Origin: Terriglobales bacterium
GTDB taxonomy: Bacteria > Acidobacteriota > Terriglobia > Terriglobales > Acidobacteriaceae
Direction of reading: 5' to 3'
Assembly: GCA_035624455.1 (NCBI GenBank)
Contig: DASPRM010000136.1
Span: forward strand, 1 to 64,000
Length of the DNA stretch: 64,000 bases
In this document: in pieces, positions 8,788-17,348 of the stretch
Layout of the letters: the number at the start of each line of letters is the position of its first letter
How positions within the stretch are numbered: the first letter of the stretch is position 1
Translations under genes and position numbers: made by a program
Notes under the pieces: generated by a model
Seen by the model: only the letters and a program-made list of their open reading frames with translations
Told to the model about the DNA's origin: nothing
The model's database searches: none

Positions 8788-8831
8788 GAGTGAAGCGAGA
8801 ACTATGATACTCGCCAGGAGCTCGGAAACTA

Positions 8832-8862
8832 CCCACTCAAGCCAAAGGAGGGCTTGAGTGGG
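8832..8862. repeat. Family C hairpin repeat between the FNT gene and hemD
   Basis: A near-perfect palindrome: CCCACTCAAGCC, loop AAAGGA, then GGCTTGAGTGGG, followed by CCACCC. The same design with different stem bases occurs twice at 18619-18714. It could act as a transcript attenuator or stabiliser between the two co-directional genes. It lacks a T-tract, so it is not a standard terminator. Confidence 0.75.
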
Positions 8863-8928
8863 CCACCCGAGGTTTCTAGTTCTATCCTCCCCCGCAAGAG
8901 GGCGGAAGGGGAGGCCACCCCAACCCGC

Positions 8929-9807
8929 CTAGGAAGCCATCTCGGCGCTGCGGCTGAGAGCGGGTTCCAGCTCCAGTTGGTTCTTCTCGGCCGCCGTCGG
9001 AACGGGCGCCGATGCTGATGCGGCCTTGGCGCCATGAGTGACGTACAAAGCGACACCCGTGAACAGGAAGCCAGCCAAGGCATTTCCGAGGGTGACAGGA
9101 ATCTGATTCCAGAACCACCACTGCCGCATAGTGATAGGGGCGCCCATCATCATGCCTGCGGGAATCACGAACATGTTGACGATGGAGTGTTCGAAGCCAA
9201 GGGCAAAGAACAAGAAGATGGGAAGCCACATGGCGACGATCTTGCCGATGGTGGAGCGGGAAACCAATGCCAGCACGGTGCCGATGGTGACCATCCAGTT
9301 GCAGAGGATGGCTTTGACTATTGCGGTCGCCCAGCCGCTGCCGCCAATCGACATGTAGCCGATGGTTTTCTTCAGCGCCACCTGTTTTACCAGAGCAGCG
9401 ACTGCGCCGCCATCATTGGTGCGGAAGCTGGTGATGGCGAGGAAGAACAGCGCCGCGTAGAGCACGCTGCCGATCAAGTTTCCGATGTAAACCCAAGTCC
9501 AGTTGCGAAGCAGGTCACGCCAGCGGACTTCTCCGGCCAGGGCTCCCATGGGAAGCAGGGCGAAATTCCCGGTGGCTAGTTCCAGTCCCAACAGGACCAG
9601 CATGACGAAGCCTACGGGGAAAAGGATTGCGCCGACGACCGGCGGCGTGCCCTGGGTGTTCACGACAAATACGAGAGAGGTCGCGTAGCCGAGAAAGGAA
9701 CCCGCGAGCATTCCGCGCAGCAGCATGTCGCGAACTGACAGGGAGGCTTTCTTGCGTGCGGCCTGAAGGGAATCATTGATGATCTCAGTTGGGGTGACGT
9801 AATCCAC
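8929..9807 (-). CDS. Formate/nitrite transporter (FNT) family channel
   Basis: A 292-residue inner-membrane protein with the six-helix FNT fold. Recognisable stretches are YVTPTEIINDSLQAARKK at the N terminus, the helix-2 region FPVGFVMLVLLGLELATGNF, and WTWVYIGNLIGSVL. FNT pentamers move formate, nitrite or hydrosulfide. Its place 36 bases downstream of a siroheme nitrite/sulfite reductase points to nitrite (NirC-like). The GTG start at 9807 follows a good AAGGAG. The hydrophilic C terminus ends in Ala/Glu-rich sequence. Confidence 0.9.
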   Translation of the reverse strand: MDYVTPTEIINDSLQAARKKASLSVRDMLLRGMLAGSFLGYATSLVFVVNTQGTPPVVGAILFPVGFVMLVLLGLELATGNFALLPMGALAGEVRWRDLLRNWTWVYIGNLIGSVLYAALFFLAITSFRTNDGGAVAALVKQVALKKTIGYMSIGGSGWATAIVKAILCNWMVTIGTVLALVSRSTIGKIVAMWLPIFLFFALGFEHSIVNMFVIPAGMMMGAPITMRQWWFWNQIPVTLGNALAGFLFTGVALYVTHGAKAASASAPVPTAAEKNQLELEPALSRSAEMAS

Positions 9808-9843
9808 TTTGCACTCCTTCGGACATCAGATTGGGGGCAGCCG

Positions 9844-11445
9844 TCAGGCCGGATCGGGGTACGGTCGCGGCTTGCTCAACTCGGAAAGGCGAACGAAATT
9901 CCGGGGAACATCGAATTCAGAGTTAGTGGGATCTTTGGGTTCGCGGGCAAGATGATGTTTGCGAATCAGGTCGACGACCACGTCGGCGAGCTGGTCGCAG
10001 GGGACACAGTCGAGCACGAGCTCGCCTGGCCTGGTATGGGGCCCGGTTTGTCCGCCCATGTAAACCGCCACGGCTTCGGTGAGTTCGCCGTTGATATTGG
10101 CTTTGAAACCTCGCAAACCGATTTGTGCAGCCTGGTGATTGCCACATCCTGCGGGGCAACCTGACCAGTGAATGCTGAGAGGTTCGAGATTTTTGCCAAG
10201 GCGCTGTTCCAAAGCCTGAGAAAGCTCGACAGCGCGTGACTTGGTTTCGATCTGCGCCAGATTGCAAAAATCCGTTCCCGTGCACGCCACCATGCGGCGG
10301 AAAAATGGGGAAGGCTGGGGAGAGAACTCGCGCAGCAGAGGCTCGCGCAGCAGCCAATCCAACGAGGCCTCGGGCACGTTGGGAATGATGGCATTCTGGC
10401 TGGTCGTAAGCCGTACCTGCCCGTCACCGTATTCTTCGGCCAGATGGGCGAGTTCGTCCATCTGGTCGGGATGCAGGCGTCCGGAAGAGACTGAAAGTCC
10501 TACGGCTACCAAACCCTCCTGCTTCTGCTGCACCACTCCCAGGTGGTCGGCGTGATAGAGGCGTCGCATGTCGCGGCCACAGGACTCCAGCCGCCACGGG
10601 GTGCGAGCCTGCAACTCATGGCGTAGCCACTCGAGGCCCCGCTCTTCGATGAGGAAGGAGAGGCGGCACTTAGAGCGTGCCTCACGCGGCCCATGATCGC
10701 GATAGATGCGAACCAGCTCGGCCACGACTTCGGCCGCCTGATGCAATTGCACAAACAAGTCGAGAGGCGCGGCAGGGGTGAAACCGCCCGAGCCCATTTT
10801 GCCGCCCACCAGCACATTGAAACCTGGGCGTCCCTGCTTTGCCGCGGGCACCAGGGCAATATCCTGCGATTCGTTATGGGTGCAGTTTTCCAGGCAACCG
10901 GTGATGGTGACATTGAATTTGCGGGGAAGATTGGTGAACTCGGGATTGCCCTCGGCGCCAACGATGAGTTGGTCGAGCGCAAATATGGCTGGCGAAGCGT
11001 CGAACAACTCGCTGGCCGTCAGTCCGGCAAGGGCGCAGCCATTGAGGTTGCGGACGTTGTCCTGACCGGTCTGCAGCGTGCGCAGGTCTAGGCCGCGCAG
11101 GCGCTCCCAGATTTCCGGGATACTGTCGAGGATGAAGCCGCGCAATTGCAGTTGCTGACGGGTAGTGATGTCGACGATGAGATTTCCCAGCCGGCGGGAG
11201 AGATCGGCGATGGCGTGAAGCTGGCGGCTGTTTGCGAATCCGTTGGGCATGCGGATGCGCATCATGAAACGTCCAGGCGTGGGCTTGCGGAAAAACACGC
11301 CCACCCATTTCAGCAATTCCTTATCAGCGGGACTGAGGGCTTCGTGGCCTTCGCGAATGATGCGCGGCAAATCTTCGCGGATACAGAGCCCGTCGCCCTG
11401 CTTGGACGCTTTGTAGCTTTCGATTGCGTTCTGGCCTGGGCGCAC
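9844..11445 (-). CDS. nirA: Ferredoxin-type nitrite (or sulfite) reductase, siroheme/4Fe-4S protein
   Basis: A 533-residue protein with the duplicated ferredoxin-like/siroheme fold. The first half contains TTRQQLQLRGFILD and LQTGQDNVRNLNGCALAGL, typical of plant-type NirA. The 4Fe-4S/siroheme ligands are visible as CTGTDFC and CPAGC in the second half. A further CLENCTHNES segment lies in the first. It would reduce nitrite to ammonium with six electrons from ferredoxin. A sulfite reductase role cannot be excluded from sequence, but the FNT channel next door supports nitrite. The GTG start at 11445 follows GGGAGG. Confidence 0.88.
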   Translation of the reverse strand: MRPGQNAIESYKASKQGDGLCIREDLPRIIREGHEALSPADKELLKWVGVFFRKPTPGRFMMRIRMPNGFANSRQLHAIADLSRRLGNLIVDITTRQQLQLRGFILDSIPEIWERLRGLDLRTLQTGQDNVRNLNGCALAGLTASELFDASPAIFALDQLIVGAEGNPEFTNLPRKFNVTITGCLENCTHNESQDIALVPAAKQGRPGFNVLVGGKMGSGGFTPAAPLDLFVQLHQAAEVVAELVRIYRDHGPREARSKCRLSFLIEERGLEWLRHELQARTPWRLESCGRDMRRLYHADHLGVVQQKQEGLVAVGLSVSSGRLHPDQMDELAHLAEEYGDGQVRLTTSQNAIIPNVPEASLDWLLREPLLREFSPQPSPFFRRMVACTGTDFCNLAQIETKSRAVELSQALEQRLGKNLEPLSIHWSGCPAGCGNHQAAQIGLRGFKANINGELTEAVAVYMGGQTGPHTRPGELVLDCVPCDQLADVVVDLIRKHHLAREPKDPTNSEFDVPRNFVRLSELSKPRPYPDPA

Positions 11446-11625
11446 CTGTGCCTCCCATCAGCAAATTCCCGGCACAGCATGTACCCGGCACACCCCGCAA
11501 GAGCGGGCGAACAGCGATGTCTTTACGGATAACCCAATCCCAAAGCAAACGGAAATTCAAAGAATCTATCAGGCGGATAACGGAAACCAGGGGCCATGGC
11601 CCGGAATTTGGCCCGGAACATCTGC

Positions 11626-11817
11626 TCAGGCCCCTGAGGGTAGGTCGCTGGAAATGCGCTTGGCGGCGGCCATGCGGACCCCGGCCTTGCGCAATTGATC
11701 CAGGAAGCTCTTGTGAGTGTAAGGAAAGAAGAGGATCCGGCCACGGTTCCGCTTGCTGGAGCTTCTGGGGGTTGGACGAAAGTTTTTGGGGATATAGAAC
11801 CGTATCAGCCGAGCCAT
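11626..11817 (-). CDS. Small basic hypothetical protein
   Basis: A 63-residue, strongly basic product starting MARLIRFYIPKNFRP and ending SSDLPSGA. The start at 11817 is chosen because GGAGAGG precedes it at normal spacing; a longer frame upstream has no such site. It lies upstream of nirA on the same strand but 180 bases away. I do not recognise a domain. The charge (many Arg/Lys) would suit nucleic-acid contact, but that is a guess. Confidence 0.55.
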   Translation of the reverse strand: MARLIRFYIPKNFRPTPRSSSKRNRGRILFFPYTHKSFLDQLRKAGVRMAAAKRISSDLPSGA

Positions 11818-11992
11818 GGACCTCTCCTGGGAATGAACTGGTCTTGATCTCAAGATAGAGGATAGGGCGGGATGCGCACAGCTATCTGTGATGTGAAGGA
11901 GAGGCGATGGTGACATTCGTCACTCGGGGAAGGTGGGGGAAAATGCGGTGGAGCGGGAGGACATCCCGGTCCACCGCAACCGACGCAGCAAC

Positions 11993-14900
11993 TCAGCAAT
12001 CGGGAACGTTGCTGTAGTCAAAGCATTGGGAGGATTGGCTGCCCACGGTCCAAATGGCAGAGGTGTTGGGCTCGTCGAAGAAGTGGATGAACCAGAAGGT
12101 GTAACCGAACCCGCTAAACGAGATGGGATTACCGAAACCGATCTGATCCGCCCATTGCTTGGGATCGCAGGTAGCGCCGTAATAGAGGGTTGCGTTGAAG
12201 GGATAGGAACCGGCAGTAATAACCGAGAACTGTACCGCCTGGTAGCGATGGCCGTCCTGATTGAGCATGCAGCCACGGAAAGACTTGACCACGTTAGCCG
12301 AGGCGCTGGTTACGGTGACGTTGAGTGTGGCCGTATGGGTGATGCCGCCTCCGGAAGCGGTGATGGTGATGGGGTAGGTGGCGGGTGCGACCGAGCTTCC
12401 CACCGAAACGCTCACTTGCGAAGTTCCGGAACCAGGGGCGGAGACCGAGGTCGGGTTGAGGGTTACACTCATCCCCGAAGGCTGACCGGACGCGCTCAGG
12501 GTTATGGCGTTGGTGAAGCTGCCACTGATCGCGGTAACGACGGTTGACGAGCCCGACGCACCTTGAGCGATGCTCAGGGAAGTGGGGCTGGCATTTACCG
12601 TGAAGTCGGGCGCAGCCTGCGGATTGTTGGTGACCGTAAGCGTGATGGCAGCGGTGTGGACAGCGCCTCCGCCCACCGCGTTGATGGTGATGGGATAAGT
12701 ACCCGTGGCGACCGAATTCGCGACGCTGATGCTTACCTGCGATGTGCCGGACCCCGGCGCTCCGAGGGAAGTGGGATTCATGGTGACGGTCACACCGGCG
12801 GGTTGTCCGGAAGCGCTCAGGGAGATGGCATTGTTGAAGCCGCCAGACAGGCTAGTGGTCACGGTTGAAGATCCAGAGCTACCCTGCTCGACGCTCAGTG
12901 TGTTTGGGTTAGCAGCGACGGAGAAGTCGGCAGCAGCCGTTATGGTCAGGGTGAGAATGGCGGTGTGGGTAATGCCCCCACCGGTGGCGGTGATGGTGAT
13001 GGGGTAGCTCCCCGTGACTACCGAGCTGCCGACATTGATGCCGATCTGCGCCGTACCCGACCCGGGCGTGCCAATTGAGTTTGGACTAATGAGGACGGAC
13101 GCGCCCGATGGCAATCCTGACGCGCTGAGAGCAATGGCGTTGTTAAATCCTCCGCTGACCGCAGTGGTTATGGTGGAAACGCCAGATGCGCCCTGAGTCA
13201 CGCTGAGCGAGCCGGGATTTGTGCTTACCGTGAAATCGGGGTTGGGCTGGGGATTTGAAGTCACTGTCACAACGAGTGTCGCCGTGTGAATAACGTTGCC
13301 ACCCACCGCGCTCAAGGTGATCTGGTAACTGCCAGGCGTGACCGAGGCAGCCACGTTGATACCAATCTGCGAGCTGCCGGAACCAGGAGCCGCGATCGAG
13401 CTCGGGTTCAGGCTTACCGTCATACCTGCGGGCTGGCCGGAGGCGCTCACTGCGACGGTATTGTTGAATCCACCGCTCACTGCAGCGTTCAGCGTTGACG
13501 AACCCGACGCACCCTGAGCGACGCTCAGCGAAGAAGGATTGGCGCTAACGGTGAAGTCGGGTGCAGGCTGTTGGGAAGTGACGTTCAGAGTCAAGGACGC
13601 GGTGTGAGTGTCTCCGCCACCGATAGCGCTGAGAGTAATCGTGTAAGAGCCGGCGGCTACAGAATTGTCCACGCTGATTCCAATTTGCGCCGTGCCTGAC
13701 CCCGGAGCAGCGATGGAATTCGGATTCAGGTTCACGGTCACACCAGCAGGCTGACCAGAGGCGCTGAGGGAGAGCGTGCTGTTGAATCCGCCGCTAACGG
13801 TGGTACTCAGCGAGGAACTCCCCGAACTGCTTTGGGCGACTGTAACAACGTTGGGGCTGGTGGCGATCGTAAAGTCGGCCTGAGCACTCGCCGTGACGGT
13901 GAGAGTCAGGAAGGAAGTGCGTGTGAGGCCGCCGCCGACCGCGGTGAGAGTGATCGGATAGGAGCCGGCGGCAACCGAGTTGGCTACCGTGAAGGTGACC
14001 TGTGCAGATCCGGTTCCTGGGGCCGCAACTGAAGCGGGATTCACCGCCACGGAGACTCCGGCTGGCTGTCCAGAAGCACCCAGTGAAATCGCGTGATTGA
14101 AACCGCCGCTTACCGCGGTAGTGACGGAGAGCGCGCCGGAACCGCCCTGGCCGATAGTCAACGACGCTGGATTAGCGGTGATGGCAAAGTCAGGTGTGGC
14201 TGGGGCAGCCGCAGCAACGGTCAACATGAAAGCAGTGGTGTGAGTCACGCCGCCGCCTGAAGCGGAGACGGTGAGCGGATAATTGCCGGCAGGAACGGAG
14301 CTGGCCACACTGATTCCCACCTGCGAAGTTCCCGAGCCCGGAGCGGCAATCGATGTGGGACTCATCAGAAGCGACACCCCCGCAGGCTGCCCGGAGGCGC
14401 TGAGGGAGATGGAGTTGTTGAAGCTGCCAGCAGCAGCAGTGGTCACGCTGAATGCGGCTCCGGCCCCCTGGGTGATGCTGAGAGCCGCTGGAGTCGCACT
14501 GAGGGTGAAGTCGCTGGAGCCGACTGGAGAACTAGACGTGACGATCAAAGTCAGGGTCGCGGAGTGCGTGGCTCCGTTTCCACTGGCAGTCAGGCTAAGT
14601 GGATAGCTGCCGGCAGCAACTGATCCGGCAACAGTGATCCTGATCTGTGATGTGCCGGAGCCCGGGGAGGCAATCGAAGCTGGACTGAAAGCAAGGCTCA
14701 CCCCTGCCGGCGCGCCTGAAGCGCTCAGGGAAATCGTCCCGCTGAAACCGCCAGTCACAGCCGCAGTCACCGATGACGTACCGCTCGTGCCAGGTTGAAC
14801 ACTTACCGACGCCGGAGTGGCGGCAATGGAGAAATCGGGCGTGGTGCTGGAGTTGGTATCGGACGGCGGCTGAGTTGCGCCGGCGCAACCGAACAGAAAA

Positions 14901-15016
14901 CCAAAGGCAAGAATTAATAGTGCCGATAAGACGTAGACGGAAGTGCGGGTGCGTGGGTTGAAGGTTGACAAATCGACGCCGCGTCCGAGGGGGAGTACCG
15001 CCACATTTTTTTTCAT
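11993..15016 (-). CDS. Large lipoprotein with eight tandem Ig-like repeats
   Basis: About 1007 residues. The N terminus has a lipoprotein signal with FLFGC as lipobox. Eight tandem repeats of about 100-107 residues follow. Each opens with DF[ST]x and P-x-x-LS[IV]xQG, then SGGFNxxISLSASGQPAG, a central xPxSIAAPGSGTSQ and a final YPITIxAxGGGxTHTAxLTLTV. A different, Cys-containing region of about 100 residues (from KSFRGCMLNQDGHRYQA) closes the protein. The repeats look like bacterial immunoglobulin-type folds of surface proteins, probably for adhesion or carbohydrate contact. The start at 15016 (MKKNVAVLP) gives the best signal; a longer frame reaches 15130. No enzyme domain is visible. Confidence 0.85.
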   Translation of the reverse strand: MKKNVAVLPLGRGVDLSTFNPRTRTSVYVLSALLILAFGFLFGCAGATQPPSDTNSSTTPDFSIAATPASVSVQPGTSGTSSVTAAVTGGFSGTISLSASGAPAGVSLAFSPASIASPGSGTSQIRITVAGSVAAGSYPLSLTASGNGATHSATLTLIVTSSSPVGSSDFTLSATPAALSITQGAGAAFSVTTAAAGSFNNSISLSASGQPAGVSLLMSPTSIAAPGSGTSQVGISVASSVPAGNYPLTVSASGGGVTHTTAFMLTVAAAAPATPDFAITANPASLTIGQGGSGALSVTTAVSGGFNHAISLGASGQPAGVSVAVNPASVAAPGTGSAQVTFTVANSVAAGSYPITLTAVGGGLTRTSFLTLTVTASAQADFTIATSPNVVTVAQSSSGSSSLSTTVSGGFNSTLSLSASGQPAGVTVNLNPNSIAAPGSGTAQIGISVDNSVAAGSYTITLSAIGGGDTHTASLTLNVTSQQPAPDFTVSANPSSLSVAQGASGSSTLNAAVSGGFNNTVAVSASGQPAGMTVSLNPSSIAAPGSGSSQIGINVAASVTPGSYQITLSAVGGNVIHTATLVVTVTSNPQPNPDFTVSTNPGSLSVTQGASGVSTITTAVSGGFNNAIALSASGLPSGASVLISPNSIGTPGSGTAQIGINVGSSVVTGSYPITITATGGGITHTAILTLTITAAADFSVAANPNTLSVEQGSSGSSTVTTSLSGGFNNAISLSASGQPAGVTVTMNPTSLGAPGSGTSQVSISVANSVATGTYPITINAVGGGAVHTAAITLTVTNNPQAAPDFTVNASPTSLSIAQGASGSSTVVTAISGSFTNAITLSASGQPSGMSVTLNPTSVSAPGSGTSQVSVSVGSSVAPATYPITITASGGGITHTATLNVTVTSASANVVKSFRGCMLNQDGHRYQAVQFSVITAGSYPFNATLYYGATCDPKQWADQIGFGNPISFSGFGYTFWFIHFFDEPNTSAIWTVGSQSSQCFDYSNVPDC

Positions 15017-15275
15017 GAATAGCTGGTCAGGTGGACTCGACGAGGCGACGCGAAGCAGATCTATTCTATCCACCGCGCCGAAGTTATCGCAATGCATTGC
15101 AACTGTGGAAAAAAGCTTTTGCTTTCCCAATTACGGCAGGCGGTGCACGAGTGGCCAAGGATCACTGGCCGAAAGGACAATCATTGCGGATGAAATCCCC
15201 GTGAATTCGGGTGTTCTCGGATCGAACGCGGCGAAAAGTCCATGTAACAACGATCTGCAGCGGCGTTGTGAAGCA

Positions 15276-15719
15276 TTACTTGACTGATACGAGGAGCTTT
15301 TGCATGGCACTGTGGCCTGCACCATCCTCCGCGGTGAGGGTGTAGCTGGTGTCGCGCGTGGGTGCGACTTCGATGCAGTGGCTGATAGATGGCCAGACAT
15401 CCGCGGCGACGGGAGGATCGATGCGAACCGTTTTCGCGTTAGATACGCCGTAACAGAGTTGTGCTTTTTCGCCGCGATGGACGGTTGCAGGCGTCGCATA
15501 GAAATTCAGGATGGTGAGCCGGCCGCCTCCGAACTGTTCGATAGTACGGCGAGCGTCGGCTGCTTTCGCGGCTGCGGCCTTCTGTTCGGCGCGACGGTTT
15601 TCTTGCCAGCGCGAATAGAAAATCCAGCCGACATAGAGCAGCGCGATTATCAGCGCTGCAGTTGAGAACGGCAGCAGCTTGCGGATCAAGGAATACTGAT
15701 TGTCAGGTTCGGCGGGCAT
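15276..15719 (-). CDS. Single-pass membrane protein with coiled coil and Ig-like C-terminal domain
   Basis: A 147-residue protein with an N-terminal transmembrane helix (about residues 17-36, LPFSTAALIIALLYVGWIFY), a charged Ala/Lys/Glu stretch likely to be a short coiled coil, and an Ig-like domain from about residue 67 (FYATPATVHRGEKAQLCYGV, then a TSYTLTAEDGAG end). The C-terminal fold should sit in the periplasm. I take the ATG at 15719; much longer frames upstream only read through the antisense of the next gene. Function unknown. Confidence 0.7.
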   Translation of the reverse strand: MPAEPDNQYSLIRKLLPFSTAALIIALLYVGWIFYSRWQENRRAEQKAAAAKAADARRTIEQFGGGRLTILNFYATPATVHRGEKAQLCYGVSNAKTVRIDPPVAADVWPSISHCIEVAPTRDTSYTLTAEDGAGHSAMQKLLVSVK

Positions 15720-15967
15720 GATGGATCTGATGCCTGGAGGCAGTGCGTCGGCGCGCCATGTTAGACCAGCGCAGAGCAGATTTGCTGGGAACCCCGCGCT
15801 TCGTAGCCCATCCGACGCTTCAGACGTCACTAAATGCGCCAATCCGAGGCTGCGCAACAATTGCGGCGGCGGCGGGTTGGTACGACTAGCCACTTTGTGA
15901 CATGTCGCTCTCCCGGGGCCACTTGCAGAAGAAGGAACCGAAGCTCCGGCGGAGACTGAGGTGAAAC

Positions 15968-16552
15968 ATGTTATCGAGGACGATGAAGTTAGCCCTGGCG
16001 GCAATCGTGCTGCTGGGCCTTTCCGGAGCAAGCTTCGCGGACGACTGGCACGGGCAACGCGATGACGGCTACTACGATTCGCGTGGACATAACCAGTGGT
16101 ACGACCGGGGTATGCATGATGGAACCTACGATCGTCAACACAACCATGGATACAGCACGCATAATCATGGTTGGAACAATGATCGGGACCGGGATGCGTA
16201 CATGGCGGGCTATCGCGCCGGTTATCAAGCCGGTGGGGGCGGTTACTACCCGAACGGAGGGTATTATCCGAACGGAGGCTATTACCCAAATGGCGGCTCT
16301 TATCCCAATGGCAGCTACGGGCGCGGCCCCTATGGGGGAAACCAGGCCTATAACGTTGGCTATCAGGACGGATTGCGGCACGGGTCGCAAGATCGCGGTA
16401 CCGGCCACAGTTACCGGCCCCAACATGATGATGACTGGCGCAATGCCGATCGCGGGTACAGTTCGTCGTTCGGCAGCAAGCAAGCTTACAAGGATCAGTA
16501 CCGCTCGGGATACCAGTCGGGCTACGATCGCGGTTATCGTTCGGGATATTGA
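15968..16552 (+). CDS. Exported Gly/Tyr/Asn-rich low-complexity protein
   Basis: A 194-residue product with a clear signal peptide (MKLALAAIVLLGLSG, cleavage near SFA). The mature part is rich in Tyr, Gly, Asp, His and Asn and carries four tandem hexapeptides of the form YYPNGG near residues 93-116, plus repeated GYxxGYQxG and YRSGY units at the end. There is no globular domain. Such proteins are often cell-surface or stress-induced envelope components. GAGGTGAAAC precedes the ATG at 15968. A strong hairpin terminator follows. Confidence 0.8.
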   Translation: MLSRTMKLALAAIVLLGLSGASFADDWHGQRDDGYYDSRGHNQWYDRGMHDGTYDRQHNHGYSTHNHGWNNDRDRDAYMAGYRAGYQAGGGGYYPNGGYYPNGGYYPNGGSYPNGSYGRGPYGGNQAYNVGYQDGLRHGSQDRGTGHSYRPQHDDDWRNADRGYSSSFGSKQAYKDQYRSGYQSGYDRGYRSGY

Positions 16553-16594
16553 AGCGAAGCTTTAGATCTGAAAACGCGGCAGAGGAGATCAACG

Positions 16595-16622
16595 AGGCGC
16601 CCTGGCGGGCGCCTTGATTTTT
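16595..16622 (+). terminator. Rho-independent terminator of the Gly/Tyr-rich gene
   Basis: Stem AGGCGCCC, loop TGG, then CGGGCGCCT, followed by TGATTTTTG. It lies 43 bases after the stop at 16552. Confidence 0.85.
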
Positions 16623-16870
16623 GCGGCTGCGTCCGGGCTATGGTCCGTCGGAGCGTCGCTGCTTGGGTTCGCAAAAGATTGACACCGGCAAAATGCACCG
16701 CAGCAATGAGTTAGAGGTTGTGGAACGTAGATCGGCGGCAGCAATGGGCCAAAGAAGATGGCAGACGCCAGGCCCCAGCGTCATGTGTCCCAGCGTCTGC
16801 CTCGCTTCGCGTCGGTTTGATCTAATGATTAAAGGGAATATGTGCAGATGGCAATCAAGGAAACACTCTA

Positions 16871-16900
16871 GGTCAATCGGGGAAAACCTGTAGATTGACC
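16871..16900. repeat. Hairpin in the 16553-16912 gap
   Basis: The 360-base gap holds no convincing gene. Besides the terminator at 16595 it has an inverted repeat, GGTCAATC, 14-base loop, GATTGACC. This lies just beyond the stop of the minus-strand gene at 16913 and may serve as its transcript end, although the T-rich stretch that follows on the minus strand (AGTGTTT) is weak. Confidence 0.5.
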
Positions 16901-16912
16901 CTCATAGCCTTC

Positions 16913-17107
16913 TCAGGAAGCGAAACCGATCGAGAATTCCCCGAATGAATCCAATTCGGAGTCATTTGCAGGAGTCTTGCGGCGCAGCTCGCGCTCCCGT
17001 GTTTCCAGTTCGCGATTGAGCTGATCCACCAAGTTCATGAGTCGGGCGGGGTCTTTCTCGATCATGATCGCCCGGCACAAGTCCTTCCAGTCGTCACTTT
17101 CCGCCAT
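16913..17107 (-). CDS. Small conserved-type hypothetical protein
   Basis: A 64-residue soluble product, MAESDDWKDLCRAIMIEKD, followed by an amphipathic helix (LMNLVDQLNRELETRERELR). It is helical and likely a coiled coil. Short proteins of this type (WKDLCR near the start, then an EKDP turn and a long helix) are familiar to me from Acidobacteriota genomes, with no assigned function. The start at 17107 follows GGGAG; the 18 residues that an upstream start would add look unrelated. Confidence 0.65.
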   Translation of the reverse strand: MAESDDWKDLCRAIMIEKDPARLMNLVDQLNRELETRERELRRKTPANDSELDSFGEFSIGFAS

Positions 17108-17348
17108 AATCGAAACTCCCAAAATCAGTGGCTCTGCAGACGAGTGCATCCGTCTTGCCAAAACAGAGCCTGAAGGAGTTAGGGCAACGCGTTGGAGCTG
17201 ACCTGTGAGTTTTCTGCCTGCCAGGGTTGAAGTTCTTTCCTAGTAGATTGTGGGTAAGGAGTGCGGGACACAACCGTACTCAGATTGACTAATGAGTTTC
17301 TCAATATGTGATACGAAGTGGGGGCTTGAGTCGCTCCCCCGCAAGCCT

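Noticed and set aside
15720-16592. Long minus-strand open frame extending the Ig-like protein gene upstream to 438 residues
   Set aside because: It is antisense to the Gly/Tyr-rich exported gene, His/Arg/Asn-rich without domain character, and the real gene begins at 15719 with a sensible membrane anchor.
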